From the NCBI GenBank assembly GCA_913054055.1, contig CAJXIT010000241.1, forward strand, positions 1-5,622: a DNA stretch of 5,622 nt, in the 5' to 3' direction. The notes beneath the pieces are model-generated. The model saw only the letters and a program-made list of their open reading frames with translations, searched no databases and was not told where the DNA came from. Of this stretch, positions 1 through 5,622 are shown one piece after another (within the stretch, counting starts at the first letter, position 1; each line of letters begins with the position of its first letter). The stretch is from an uncultured Thalassolituus sp. GTDB lineage: Bacteria; Pseudomonadota; Gammaproteobacteria; Pseudomonadales; Oceanobacteraceae. The position numbers were made by a program, and so were the translations under genes.

Positions 1-1530
1 ATTTTACTTAAAGACGATAAATCTTATCCCTATATCTTTTTATCTGATCATGATTTCCCTTTGCTTTGTTATGCACGCGGCAAGAAGAAAAAAAATGGCG
101 TATATTTTGGCCCATTTCCCAGTTCTGGTGCGGTTCGCGAAAGTTTAAGTTTTTTACAAAAAGTATTTAGGCTTAGAAATTGTGATGACAGTTATTTTAA
201 TAATCGCAGTCGCCCATGTTTACAACATCAAATTGGACGCTGCACAGCACCGTGCGTTGATTTAATTAGTAAACAGCAGTATCAAAAAGATTTGGATCAC
301 GCCAAAATGTTTTTGCAGGGTAAAAACCCTTCACTGATTACTGCTTTGCAGGTGGATATGGAGCAAGCCTCGGTCGCCATGGCGTTTGAAGAGGCTGCTG
401 TTATTCGAGATCAAATTCAATATCTAAGAAAAGTCCAAGAGTCTCAGGTGATTGAATCGGGCCAGTCTAATGTGGATGTGGTGGCCATTGTACAAGAGCA
501 AGGCTTATGGGCTGTTCAAATATTGTGTATACGACATGGACAGATGCAGGGCAGTCGATCGTATTATCCAAAGTTTAATATGGATGAAACCCAGGGTGAG
601 GCACTTGAAGCATTTATTTCTCAATATTACTTGGTCATGGGAAGAGAGATTCCAGATGAAATTATTGTTTCTCATGAAGTGATGGATATAAGCATTGTGC
701 AGGCCGCTCTAAGTGAGCAAAAGGGCAAAAAAGTAAAACTTGTGCATTCTGTACGTGCAGAGCGTCAGAAATGGCAGCAGATGTCATTAAATAATGCGCA
801 AGAGGCCGTCAGTGTAAAAATCCGCGACAAGCACCATATGTCCGGATTGTATCTGGATTTAATGCAAGTGCTGGCTTTAAATGAGATGCCCAAGCGCATG
901 GAGTGTTTTGATATTAGTCACAGTCATGGGGAAGCAACGGTTGCGTCTTGTGTTGTGTTTAATCAAGACGGTCCGCTAAAAAGTGATTATCGGAAATTTA
1001 ATATTGATGGTGTTGAACCTGGTGATGATTATGGGGCGATGGAACAAGCCTTGAGTCGTAGGTTTAAAAAGGTCACTGAAGATAAAACCCCTGATCTGTT
1101 GTTAATCGATGGTGGTAAAGGGCAGGTTGGGGTAGCCAAAAAAGTTTTGTTAGATCTGGGTTTAACTGAGCGCATTCAATTGCTTGGTGTTTCTAAGGGC
1201 GTAACCCGAAAAGCCGGTATGGAAGTGCTGTTATTTGAAGGGGGCGAGTTCACTTTGGATTTAGCTTCACCAGCATTACATTTGATTCAGCAGATACGGG
1301 ATGAGTCTCATAGGTTTGCCATAACAGGTCATCGTGCTCGTCGCGCTAAGGCAAGAGGGCGTTCAGTATTGGAAGATATTGAAGGAATAGGTCCAAAAAG
1401 GCGTAGGGAGCTGTTAAGATTCTTCGGCGATGTGGGTGAGATTAAATCTGCTAATGTTGATGAGATTGCTAAAGTGCCGGGAATTAGTCATCAGCTTGCT
1501 CAAGAAATATACGATGCGCTGCACACATAA
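1..1530 (+). CDS. uvrC: UvrABC system protein C (excinuclease subunit), 5'-truncated by the window edge
   Basis: UvrC makes both incisions around a DNA lesion after UvrA/UvrB recognition in nucleotide excision repair, in the cytoplasm. The frame is open from base 1 and 509 residues are visible. By alignment to remembered E. coli numbering about 93 N-terminal residues are missing, which is most of the GIY-YIG nuclease domain that makes the 3' cut. Four cysteines at window residues 61, 73, 81 and 85 have the 12/8/4 spacing of the E. coli cysteines assigned to a 4Fe-4S cluster. The UVR (UvrB-binding) motif lies at about 110-148. The RNase H-like 5'-incision domain keeps its catalytic set: Asp304 in FDISH, Asp342/343 in PGDDYGAM, Asp370 in LLLIDGGKGQ and His437 in DESHRFA. 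Tandem helix-hairpin-helix motifs fill about 452-509 (EGIGPKRRRELL; VDEIAKVPGIS). The gene looks intact apart from the edge. An internal TTG at 61 is not the start, because homology continues upstream of it (LLKDDKSYPYIFLSD). pgsA follows after 52 nt, as in E. coli. Confidence 0.98.
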   Translation: MLLKDDKSYPYIFLSDHDFPLLCYARGKKKKNGVYFGPFPSSGAVRESLSFLQKVFRLRNCDDSYFNNRSRPCLQHQIGRCTAPCVDLISKQQYQKDLDHAKMFLQGKNPSLITALQVDMEQASVAMAFEEAAVIRDQIQYLRKVQESQVIESGQSNVDVVAIVQEQGLWAVQILCIRHGQMQGSRSYYPKFNMDETQGEALEAFISQYYLVMGREIPDEIIVSHEVMDISIVQAALSEQKGKKVKLVHSVRAERQKWQQMSLNNAQEAVSVKIRDKHHMSGLYLDLMQVLALNEMPKRMECFDISHSHGEATVASCVVFNQDGPLKSDYRKFNIDGVEPGDDYGAMEQALSRRFKKVTEDKTPDLLLIDGGKGQVGVAKKVLLDLGLTERIQLLGVSKGVTRKAGMEVLLFEGGEFTLDLASPALHLIQQIRDESHRFAITGHRARRAKARGRSVLEDIEGIGPKRRRELLRFFGDVGEIKSANVDEIAKVPGISHQLAQEIYDALHT

Positions 1531-1582
1531 TATGTAATTTGGGGCGGTTAGCCCTAGTAAATAAAAGTTGTTGGAAGTTGTT

Positions 1583-2164
1583 ATGCCGTTAAATTTACCA
1601 AATATATTAACCTCTATCAGGGTTATTCTGATTCCTCTGATGGTGATTGTATTTTACCTGCCTGTTTACTGGGCCAGTTTTGCGGCTGCTGTTGTGTTCT
1701 GGTTTGCCTGTATCACCGATTATTGGGACGGCTACCTTGCCCGTAAAATGAATTTGATGACACCATTTGGCGCATTTCTAGATCCCGTAGCGGACAAGTT
1801 GATTGTGGTGATTTCTTTGATGATCGTTGTAGAGCGAGACAGTAATCTTTGGTTAACAGTGCCTGCGCTGATTATTGTTGCTCGTGAAGTGGTTATTTCG
1901 GCTTTGCGGGAATGGATGGCTGAAATGAATAAATCAGCCGATGTGGCGGTTAGTTATGTTGGCAAGGCAAAAACGCTTATTCAAATGGTGGCGATTACCG
2001 GTTTGCTAGGAATAGAACCGGCTGGTACAGATGGTCTGATTTCTAGTGATGGTTGGTATTATGCCGCCATATTTATTCTGTTAATTGCAGCGGTGCTTAC
2101 TCTTTGGTCAATGATGACATATCTCAAAGCAGCATGGCCGGTTTTGAAGAGCACTGAGCTGTAA
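1583..2164 (+). CDS. pgsA: CDP-diacylglycerol--glycerol-3-phosphate 3-phosphatidyltransferase (PGP synthase)
   Basis: This inner-membrane enzyme transfers the phosphatidyl group of CDP-diacylglycerol to sn-glycerol 3-phosphate, giving phosphatidylglycerol phosphate, the committed step toward phosphatidylglycerol and cardiolipin. The 193-residue product matches the family's usual length. It carries a perfect CDP-alcohol phosphotransferase signature: Asp46, Asp49-Gly50, Ala53-Arg54, Gly63, Asp67 and Asp71, with the expected spacing. Hydrophobic stretches at about 13-28, 32-45, 73-84, 90-108, 132-143 and 158-180 fit a polytopic protein. I chose the ATG at 1583 over an in-frame TTG at 1568. The E. 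coli-type N-terminus (M-x-x-N-hydrophobic-P-x-x-L-T) aligns there, and a GGAAG element at 1573-1577 sits 5 nt upstream. It follows uvrC by 52 nt with no terminator between, so the two probably share a transcript. Confidence 0.97.
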   Translation: MPLNLPNILTSIRVILIPLMVIVFYLPVYWASFAAAVVFWFACITDYWDGYLARKMNLMTPFGAFLDPVADKLIVVISLMIVVERDSNLWLTVPALIIVAREVVISALREWMAEMNKSADVAVSYVGKAKTLIQMVAITGLLGIEPAGTDGLISSDGWYYAAIFILLIAAVLTLWSMMTYLKAAWPVLKSTEL

Positions 2165-2190
2165 GTTATTCAGAAATAAGGAAAAAAACG

Positions 2191-2218
2191 TTGACAGTGG
2201 CGCTTGAGTCATTAAAAT
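2191..2218 (+). promoter_or_regulatory. sigma70 promoter of the tRNA-Gly gene
   Basis: A consensus -35 box TTGACA (2191-2196) is separated by 16 bp from a -10 box TAAAAT (2213-2218, five of six matches to TATAAT). An A-rich tract (about 2175-2188) just upstream resembles an UP element. The bases between the -10 box and the probable start near 2225 are G+C-rich (CGCTCCG). In known stable-RNA promoters that kind of discriminator goes with control by ppGpp and growth rate. The tRNA would be transcribed with a leader of about 20 nt, removed by RNase P. The box match is seen directly; stringent control is inferred. Confidence 0.8.
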
Positions 2219-2246
2219 ACGCTCCGTTGTTCACAGGACGACATGT

Positions 2247-2322
<76 letters not shown>

Positions 2323-2334
2323 GTACAATTAAAG

Positions 2335-2362
2335 AAACCAAGACAATGTCTTGGTTTTTTTT
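2335..2362 (+). terminator. Intrinsic terminator of the tRNA-Gly transcript
   Basis: A perfect 10-bp stem pairs 2335-2344 (AAACCAAGAC) with 2348-2357 (GTCTTGGTTT) around a 3-nt loop, and the strand ends in eight T residues (2355-2362). It begins 13 nt after the CCA end of the tRNA, a normal layout for a monocistronic tRNA. It would also end any read-through from uvrC-pgsA. Confidence 0.93.
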
Positions 2363-2441
2363 CGCGTGTCGATAATGCACATGCGCTAAATCATGCTGTA
2401 GTGAGTTGTTTTTCCTGATGTTTAGTAAAACATGTGGGCAC

Positions 2442-2468
2442 AAAAAAAGAGAGTAGGGCTCTCTTTTT
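2442..2468 (-). terminator. Bidirectional terminator between convergent units
   Basis: AGAGAG at 2448-2453 pairs with CTCTCT at 2459-2464 around loop TAGGG, and flanking A4/T4 (2444-2447, 2465-2468) lengthens the stem to 10 bp. Read on the minus strand, the A tract at 2442-2448 becomes a seven-U tail, which suits termination of the minus-strand gene whose stop codon lies 36 bp away. Read on the plus strand it has a five-T tail and would back up the tRNA terminator. Because the gene it best serves is on the minus strand, it is listed there. Confidence 0.8.
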
Positions 2469-2503
2469 ATTGATGCGGGATTATCAAGCTAGTGATGGTT
2501 AGG

Positions 2504-2887
2504 CTAGTGCGGGTTAAACACTTCTTTTTTAGCTTCTAAATAGTCACGGCCTTCCGCCACCATATCGTCTAATGCTTGGAATTTTTCAATTTCTTGGTCG
2601 GGCATAAAATGAAGGGCTTCGCCGCCAAAGTACCATAATACCTCGCGGCCTAAGTGTGGCGCGTAAGTAGTGTAGTTTCTAAACAGGCGGCCTAACCAGC
2701 TTTGGCCGTCAAAGCTGGCATCAGGTGCCTGGTTTTCTAAGTCTTGGATAAGCGCAGAAAGTTGATCTAAAAAACTCTGGTCTTCTTCATCCAAGCTATC
2801 CTGATTAAATGGAACACCTTGTTTCAAAAGATTTAAAAAATCTTTCAATAAAATGAGAGTATGATTACGTGGATTATAAGCTTGCAT
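2504..2887 (-). CDS. Conserved hypothetical protein, possibly the PA2817 family
   Basis: This 127-residue protein has no function I can assign. It is strongly acidic (about 22 Asp+Glu against 10 Lys+Arg), has no cysteine, no signal peptide and no membrane segment, so it should be cytoplasmic. The N-terminal third (about 7-52) looks helical. The most family-like part is about 63-107, with W-L-G-R-L-F, Y-A-P-H-L-G-R-E, L-W-Y-F-G-G-E-A-L-H-F-M and D-Q-E-I-x-x-F-Q-x-L-D. From memory this resembles the pseudomonad PA2817 family of uncharacterised proteins; that assignment is unverified. Codon usage and the ordered aromatic/glycine pattern support a real gene, as does the terminator just past its stop. 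The start ATG (2887-2885) lies 14 bp from the divergent ABC gene, and no good Shine-Dalgarno precedes it. Confidence 0.85.
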   Translation of the reverse strand: MQAYNPRNHTLILLKDFLNLLKQGVPFNQDSLDEEDQSFLDQLSALIQDLENQAPDASFDGQSWLGRLFRNYTTYAPHLGREVLWYFGGEALHFMPDQEIEKFQALDDMVAEGRDYLEAKKEVFNPH

Positions 2888-2901
2888 AAAATGACGGTGC
2901 T

Positions 2902-3837
2902 ATGAACATATTGGATGATTATTCAGGGCCTGCCCTGAAAATATCTGGGCTTAACAAGGTATACGACAATGGCTTTGAAGCCTTGAAAGGTATTGACCTT
3001 GAAGTAAAGCAGGGCGACTTTTTTGCCTTGCTAGGACCTAACGGTGCCGGTAAGTCTACCACACTTGGTATCGTTTCGGGTTTGGTTAATAAAACATCCG
3101 GTTCAGTTTCGGTTTATGGCCGCGATATTGAAGGAGACTGGTACGACGCTAAGCGTCTACTGGCTGTTGTGCCGCAAGAATTCAACTTTAACCAGTTTGA
3201 AAAAGTACAGGATATCGTGATTACGCAAGCAGGCTATTACGGTATTCCTACCAAACTGGCAAAAGAACGCACCGAAAAATACTTAAAAGCGTTGGATATT
3301 TGGGATAAGCGGGATGTGCCGTCACGCATGCTGTCAGGTGGCATGAAGCGACGCCTAATGATCGCCAGAGCCTTAGTGCATAATCCTAAGCTGCTAATAC
3401 TGGACGAACCCACCGCAGGGGTAGACATTGAGCTGCGCATTAGCATGTGGGAATACTTGGTGAAGCTGAATAAAGAAGAAGGCACCACCATTATTTTAAC
3501 CACACACTATTTAGAAGAGGCGGAAAGCCTGTGCGAAAACATCGCCATTATTAATCAGGGGGATATCGTCAAAAACACCTCTATGAAAGCCTTATTACAA
3601 GAGCTACACAAACAAACTTTAGTGGTGGATTTGGCCGAACCGTGTGCCAAGCGACCAGAATTAACCGAGCTTCAGCCAGTTTGGATGGACGATTCTTGTT
3701 TTGAGGTGGATGTGGAAAAGGGCACAGCCATTAATGAGCTATTTGACGTGTTCAATAAAGAAGGCCTTTCTATCAGTGGCATTCGTCCAAAATCCAATCG
3801 CCTAGAAACACTATTTGTAAATACGGTAAGGAGCTAA
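2902..3837 (+). CDS. yadG: YadG-type ABC-2 exporter, ATP-binding subunit
   Basis: This cytoplasmic ATPase would power the membrane permease encoded next. The 311-residue protein has every ABC motif in order: Walker A GPNGAGKST (45-53, Lys51), Q-loop Gln92 in VPQEFNF, signature LSGGMKR (144-150), Walker B LLILDEP (164-170, Glu169), D-loop AGVD (172-175) and H-loop His202 in LTTHYLEEAE. Residues 225-311 form the C-terminal extension typical of ABC-2 ATPases. The closest protein I recall is E. coli YadG (about 308 residues), including shared stretches such as PQEFNFN and GVDIELR; the substrate of that pair is not established. The ATG at 2902 adds about eight residues before the first conserved strand (ALKISGLNKVY). 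Its Shine-Dalgarno is weak, and no better start is visible. It is the first gene of the ATPase-permease-queF operon, with its 5' end 14 bp from a divergent gene. Confidence 0.95.
   Translation: MNILDDYSGPALKISGLNKVYDNGFEALKGIDLEVKQGDFFALLGPNGAGKSTTLGIVSGLVNKTSGSVSVYGRDIEGDWYDAKRLLAVVPQEFNFNQFEKVQDIVITQAGYYGIPTKLAKERTEKYLKALDIWDKRDVPSRMLSGGMKRRLMIARALVHNPKLLILDEPTAGVDIELRISMWEYLVKLNKEEGTTIILTTHYLEEAESLCENIAIINQGDIVKNTSMKALLQELHKQTLVVDLAEPCAKRPELTELQPVWMDDSCFEVDVEKGTAINELFDVFNKEGLSISGIRPKSNRLETLFVNTVRS
2922..2939. repeat. 18-bp inverted repeat inside the start of the ABC ATPase gene
   Basis: TTCAGGGC (2922-2929) and GCCCTGAA (2932-2939) are perfect inverted copies around a 2-nt centre (CT). 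The repeat begins 20 bp inside the ATPase coding region and about 35 bp upstream of the divergent minus-strand start, so it falls where a promoter or operator of the minus-strand gene would be. The symmetry is seen directly; a regulatory role is inferred. A 2-nt centre is too short for a good RNA hairpin loop, which fits a dimeric protein site better, but chance within coding sequence is possible. Confidence 0.4.
3828..3833 (+). promoter_or_regulatory. Shine-Dalgarno of the ABC-2 permease gene
   Basis: AAGGAG (TAAGGAG with the preceding base) is a near-perfect anti-Shine-Dalgarno match and lies 6 nt before the ATG at 3840, inside the last codons of the ATPase gene. It fixes the permease start and indicates strong translation initiation directly behind the terminating ribosome. 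Confidence 0.85.
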
Positions 3838-3839
3838 GC

Positions 3840-4619
3840 ATGAACGGATTTTTAAGCACTTACTGGATTGCCTTTAACACCATATTAGTGAAAGAAGTAC
3901 GACGCTTTATGCGTATTTGGCAGCAACCCTTATTGCCGCCAGCCATCACCATGACCTTATATTTTATTATTTTTGGTAATTTAATTGGATCGCGCATTGG
4001 TGAAATGTCGGGTTTAAATTATATGTCTTTTATCATGCCAGGTTTGATTATGATGAGCGTGATTAATAACGCATATTCAAACGTGTCCAGCTCGTTTTTC
4101 AGTAATAAGTTTCAACGCAGCGTTGAAGAGCTGTTAGTGGCCCCTGTGCCCAACTCTGTAATTTTATGGGGTTATGTTTTTGGTGGCGTGACACGCGGCA
4201 TTTTAACGGGTGTGATTGTCACCATTGTGGCGCTGTTTTTTACTGATGTATCCGTGTTTAATTTTTGGGTGCTGACGTCAGTGATTTTATTAAGCTCTAT
4301 TCTATTTTCACTGGGCGGTTTCATTAATGCCTTATACGCCAATAAATTTGATGATGTGAGCATCATTCCCACATTTGTATTAACCCCGTTAAGCTATTTA
4401 GGGGGCGTATTCTTCAGTACTGATTTATTGCCTGCCGCTTGGCAAGTGGTGGCTCAGTTCAATCCCATTCTATACATGGTTAATGGTTTTCGTTATGGCA
4501 TGTTAGGGGTAAGTGATGTGAGTTTAGTGGCGTGTTATAGCATTTTAATTGGTACAATCATTGTTTTGTATGCGTATAGCATGTGGTTACTGAAGCGCGG
4601 TAAGGGGATTCGCCAATAA
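3840..4619 (+). CDS. yadH: YadH-type ABC-2 exporter, permease subunit
   Basis: This 259-residue inner-membrane protein forms the transmembrane half of the exporter with the preceding ATPase. Six hydrophobic segments are visible at about 31-50, 62-82, 106-134, 141-165, 173-193 and 228-251, the ABC-2 membrane topology. The amphipathic N-terminus (KEVRRFMRIWQQP, 18-30) fits the coupling region facing the ATPase. Motifs shared with what I recall of E. coli YadH include FGNLIGSRIG, PGLIMMSVI, FQRxxEELLVAPVP, FDDxSxxPTFVLTPLxYLGGVF and NPIxYMxxGFRYG. Length is as usual for the family (about 256). The gene starts 2 nt after the ATPase stop, and its own stop overlaps the queF start (TAATG at 4617-4621), so expression of all three should be coupled. 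The substrate is unknown. Confidence 0.95.
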   Translation: MNGFLSTYWIAFNTILVKEVRRFMRIWQQPLLPPAITMTLYFIIFGNLIGSRIGEMSGLNYMSFIMPGLIMMSVINNAYSNVSSSFFSNKFQRSVEELLVAPVPNSVILWGYVFGGVTRGILTGVIVTIVALFFTDVSVFNFWVLTSVILLSSILFSLGGFINALYANKFDDVSIIPTFVLTPLSYLGGVFFSTDLLPAAWQVVAQFNPILYMVNGFRYGMLGVSDVSLVACYSILIGTIIVLYAYSMWLLKRGKGIRQ

Positions 4620-5458
4620 TGCACAAAGATATTCTATTAGGTAAAGAAACCGAATATAAAGCGGAATACGACGCGTCGCTTATTTTTCCGATCTCAAGAG
4701 AGCAGAATCGTGAAAAATTAACCATGCCTAAACATCGAATAAATGCAGATTTACCATTTTACGGTGTGGATGTTTGGACAGGCTTTGAAATCTCTTGGTT
4801 GAATCAAAAGGGCAAGCCTCAGGTTTATATTGCCGAATTTATGATCCCGTGCGAATCCAAAAGCATAGTGGAGTCTAAATCGTTTAAGTTGTACTTAAAC
4901 AGCTTTAACCAAACCAAATTTGATTCCATTAGCCAGGTGCAAACCATCATGGAAACTGATTTAAGCAAGGGCTTTGGTGGTGAGGTGAAGGTGACATTTT
5001 ATGATGTACTGGACTACCCGCTGAATCAAAACAACTTAGGTGAAAACATTGACCATTTGGATGTAGAGGCAAACGACTACAAACCTAATGCAGCCTTATT
5101 AAGTTTAGATGCGGATCAGGCAGGTACTATGGTTGAAGAAACGTTAAACAGTCATTTGTTAAAAAGTAATTGCCCAGTGACTAATCAGCCAGATTGGGCA
5201 ACATTGATTATCCATTACAAGGGCAGTAAGTTAAATCGCGAAGCCTTACTGAAATACATAATCAGCTACCGCGATCATGATGACTTTCATGAGCACTGTG
5301 CTGAGCAAATTTTTTGCGACCTTTATAATCTTGGGGAATTTGAATTACTTGCCGTGAGTGCCCGTTATACCCGCCGCGGTGGATTAGACATAAATCCCAC
5401 ACGCAGTCTTGTTCAAGTAAACAGCGAACAGCTAATTGGGCGTTTAGCTCGCCAATAA
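4619..5458 (+). CDS. queF: NADPH-dependent 7-cyano-7-deazaguanine reductase (bimodular QueF)
   Basis: QueF reduces the nitrile of preQ0 to the aminomethyl group of preQ1 with two NADPH, in the cytoplasm. PreQ1 is then inserted by Tgt at position 34 of GUN-anticodon tRNAs and matured to queuosine. The 279-residue length marks the long, two-module proteobacterial type (E. coli 282) rather than the short Bacillus type. The QueF motif ESKSFKLYLNSFNQT is in the N-terminal module (85-99). The C-terminal module holds the nucleophile Cys185 and catalytic Asp192 (LLKSNC, QPDW), His224-Glu225 in FHEHC, and YTRRGGLDINP (250-260). These correspond to E. coli Cys190, Asp197, His229 and Glu230, so the enzyme should be active. 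The ATG overlaps the permease TAA by one base. AAGGGG at 4602-4607, 11 nt upstream, could help initiation, but coupling seems the main route. No preQ1 riboswitch is apparent upstream. Confidence 0.98.
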   Translation: MHKDILLGKETEYKAEYDASLIFPISREQNREKLTMPKHRINADLPFYGVDVWTGFEISWLNQKGKPQVYIAEFMIPCESKSIVESKSFKLYLNSFNQTKFDSISQVQTIMETDLSKGFGGEVKVTFYDVLDYPLNQNNLGENIDHLDVEANDYKPNAALLSLDADQAGTMVEETLNSHLLKSNCPVTNQPDWATLIIHYKGSKLNREALLKYIISYRDHDDFHEHCAEQIFCDLYNLGEFELLAVSARYTRRGGLDINPTRSLVQVNSEQLIGRLARQ

Positions 5459-5513
5459 CCGTTAGCGTTAGGTAAGGGCCAGACCATCGGCTAAAAGAAA
5501 AAACCTTAAAACC

Positions 5514-5552
5514 AAAAAGCGAAGTGCACTGTAAAAGTGGCTTCGCTTTTTT
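5514..5552 (+). terminator. Intrinsic terminator of the ABC-queF operon
   Basis: AAAAAGCGAAG (5514-5524) pairs perfectly with CTTCGCTTTTT (5541-5551). Inside it a second helix CACT/AGTG (5527-5530 with 5536-5539) closes loop GTAAA, making a long composite hairpin that ends in six T residues (5547-5552). The A run at 5514-5518 would give a short U tail on the other strand, so weak bidirectional use is possible. It lies 55 nt after the queF stop. Confidence 0.9.
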
Positions 5553-5622
5553 GTTTCTGGCTGAACAATGTGTTTTGTATTCGCAGGGTATTTATATTAT
5601 GCGGTGAATAGCATAAGAGTGT

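Noticed and set aside
452..682. Plus-strand frame of 76 codons inside uvrC
   Set aside because: It lies wholly within the well-supported uvrC frame and has no protein-like pattern or ribosome site.
1568..1582. TTG start for pgsA five codons upstream
   Set aside because: The family N-terminus aligns with the ATG at 1583, and the GGAAG ribosome site lies between the two starts.
2865..2892. Promoter for the ABC operon with -10 TAAAAT (2887-2892) and -35 TTACGT (2865-2870)
   Set aside because: The -35 box matches only two of six bases, and the start would fall about 3 nt before the ATG, giving an almost leaderless mRNA. A nearby TATAAG (2875-2880) has no -35 partner. The true promoter could not be located.
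3237..3503. Minus-strand frame of 88 codons opposite the ABC ATPase
   Set aside because: It is a shadow of the conserved ATPase region, serine-rich and low in complexity as expected for antisense reading.
4172..4372. Minus-strand frame of 66 codons opposite the permease gene
   Set aside because: It is a shadow of membrane-segment codons, with no support of its own.
5575..5600. Promoter-like TTGTAT and TATTAT downstream of the queF terminator
   Set aside because: The spacer would be only 14 bp, too short for a convincing sigma70 promoter in an A+T-rich stretch.
5568..5622. Possible start of another gene: ATG at 5568, open to the window end (18 codons)
   Set aside because: There is no Shine-Dalgarno, and it begins only 15 nt after the terminator T tract, leaving no room for a promoter. 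The stretch is too short to judge; sequence beyond the window would decide.

Overview
This window is chromosomal DNA from a gammaproteobacterium. The protein sequences are close to what I recall of E. coli UvrC, PgsA, YadG, YadH and QueF. The order uvrC-pgsA-tRNA-Gly is the one found in E. coli and pseudomonads. The moderate G+C and the order ABC ATPase, ABC-2 permease, queF recall marine Oceanospirillales/Pseudomonas-type bacteria, but genus and species cannot be decided from the sequence alone.

Layout. Positions 1-1530 hold the 3' five-sixths of uvrC (nucleotide excision repair), which runs in from the left edge. pgsA (phosphatidylglycerophosphate synthase) follows on the same strand, probably in the same transcript. 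Next comes a single tRNA-Gly(GCC) gene with its own near-consensus sigma70 promoter and a strong intrinsic terminator. A second hairpin, usable in both directions, closes the convergent space. Beyond it a small acidic protein of unknown function is encoded on the minus strand (2504-2887). It is divergent, with only 14 bp between start codons, from a tight three-gene plus-strand operon: a YadG-type ABC ATPase, a YadH-type ABC-2 permease, and bimodular QueF, which reduces preQ0 to preQ1 in queuosine biosynthesis. The permease-queF junction is a one-base TAATG overlap and the ATPase-permease gap is 2 nt, so the three are very probably co-transcribed and translationally coupled. A large hairpin terminator ends the operon at about 5514-5552. 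The last 70 bases hold nothing I can assign.

How the genes relate. The left half is housekeeping: DNA repair, phospholipid synthesis and a tRNA. The right half pairs an exporter of unknown substrate with a tRNA-modification enzyme. I see no mobile element, CRISPR array, integrase, toxin-antitoxin pair or phage gene, and no evidence of a new multi-gene system. The points most worth a second look are the coupling of queF to an uncharacterised ABC-2 exporter, the uncharacterised divergent protein, and an 18-bp inverted repeat just inside the ATPase gene in the compressed divergent promoter region.
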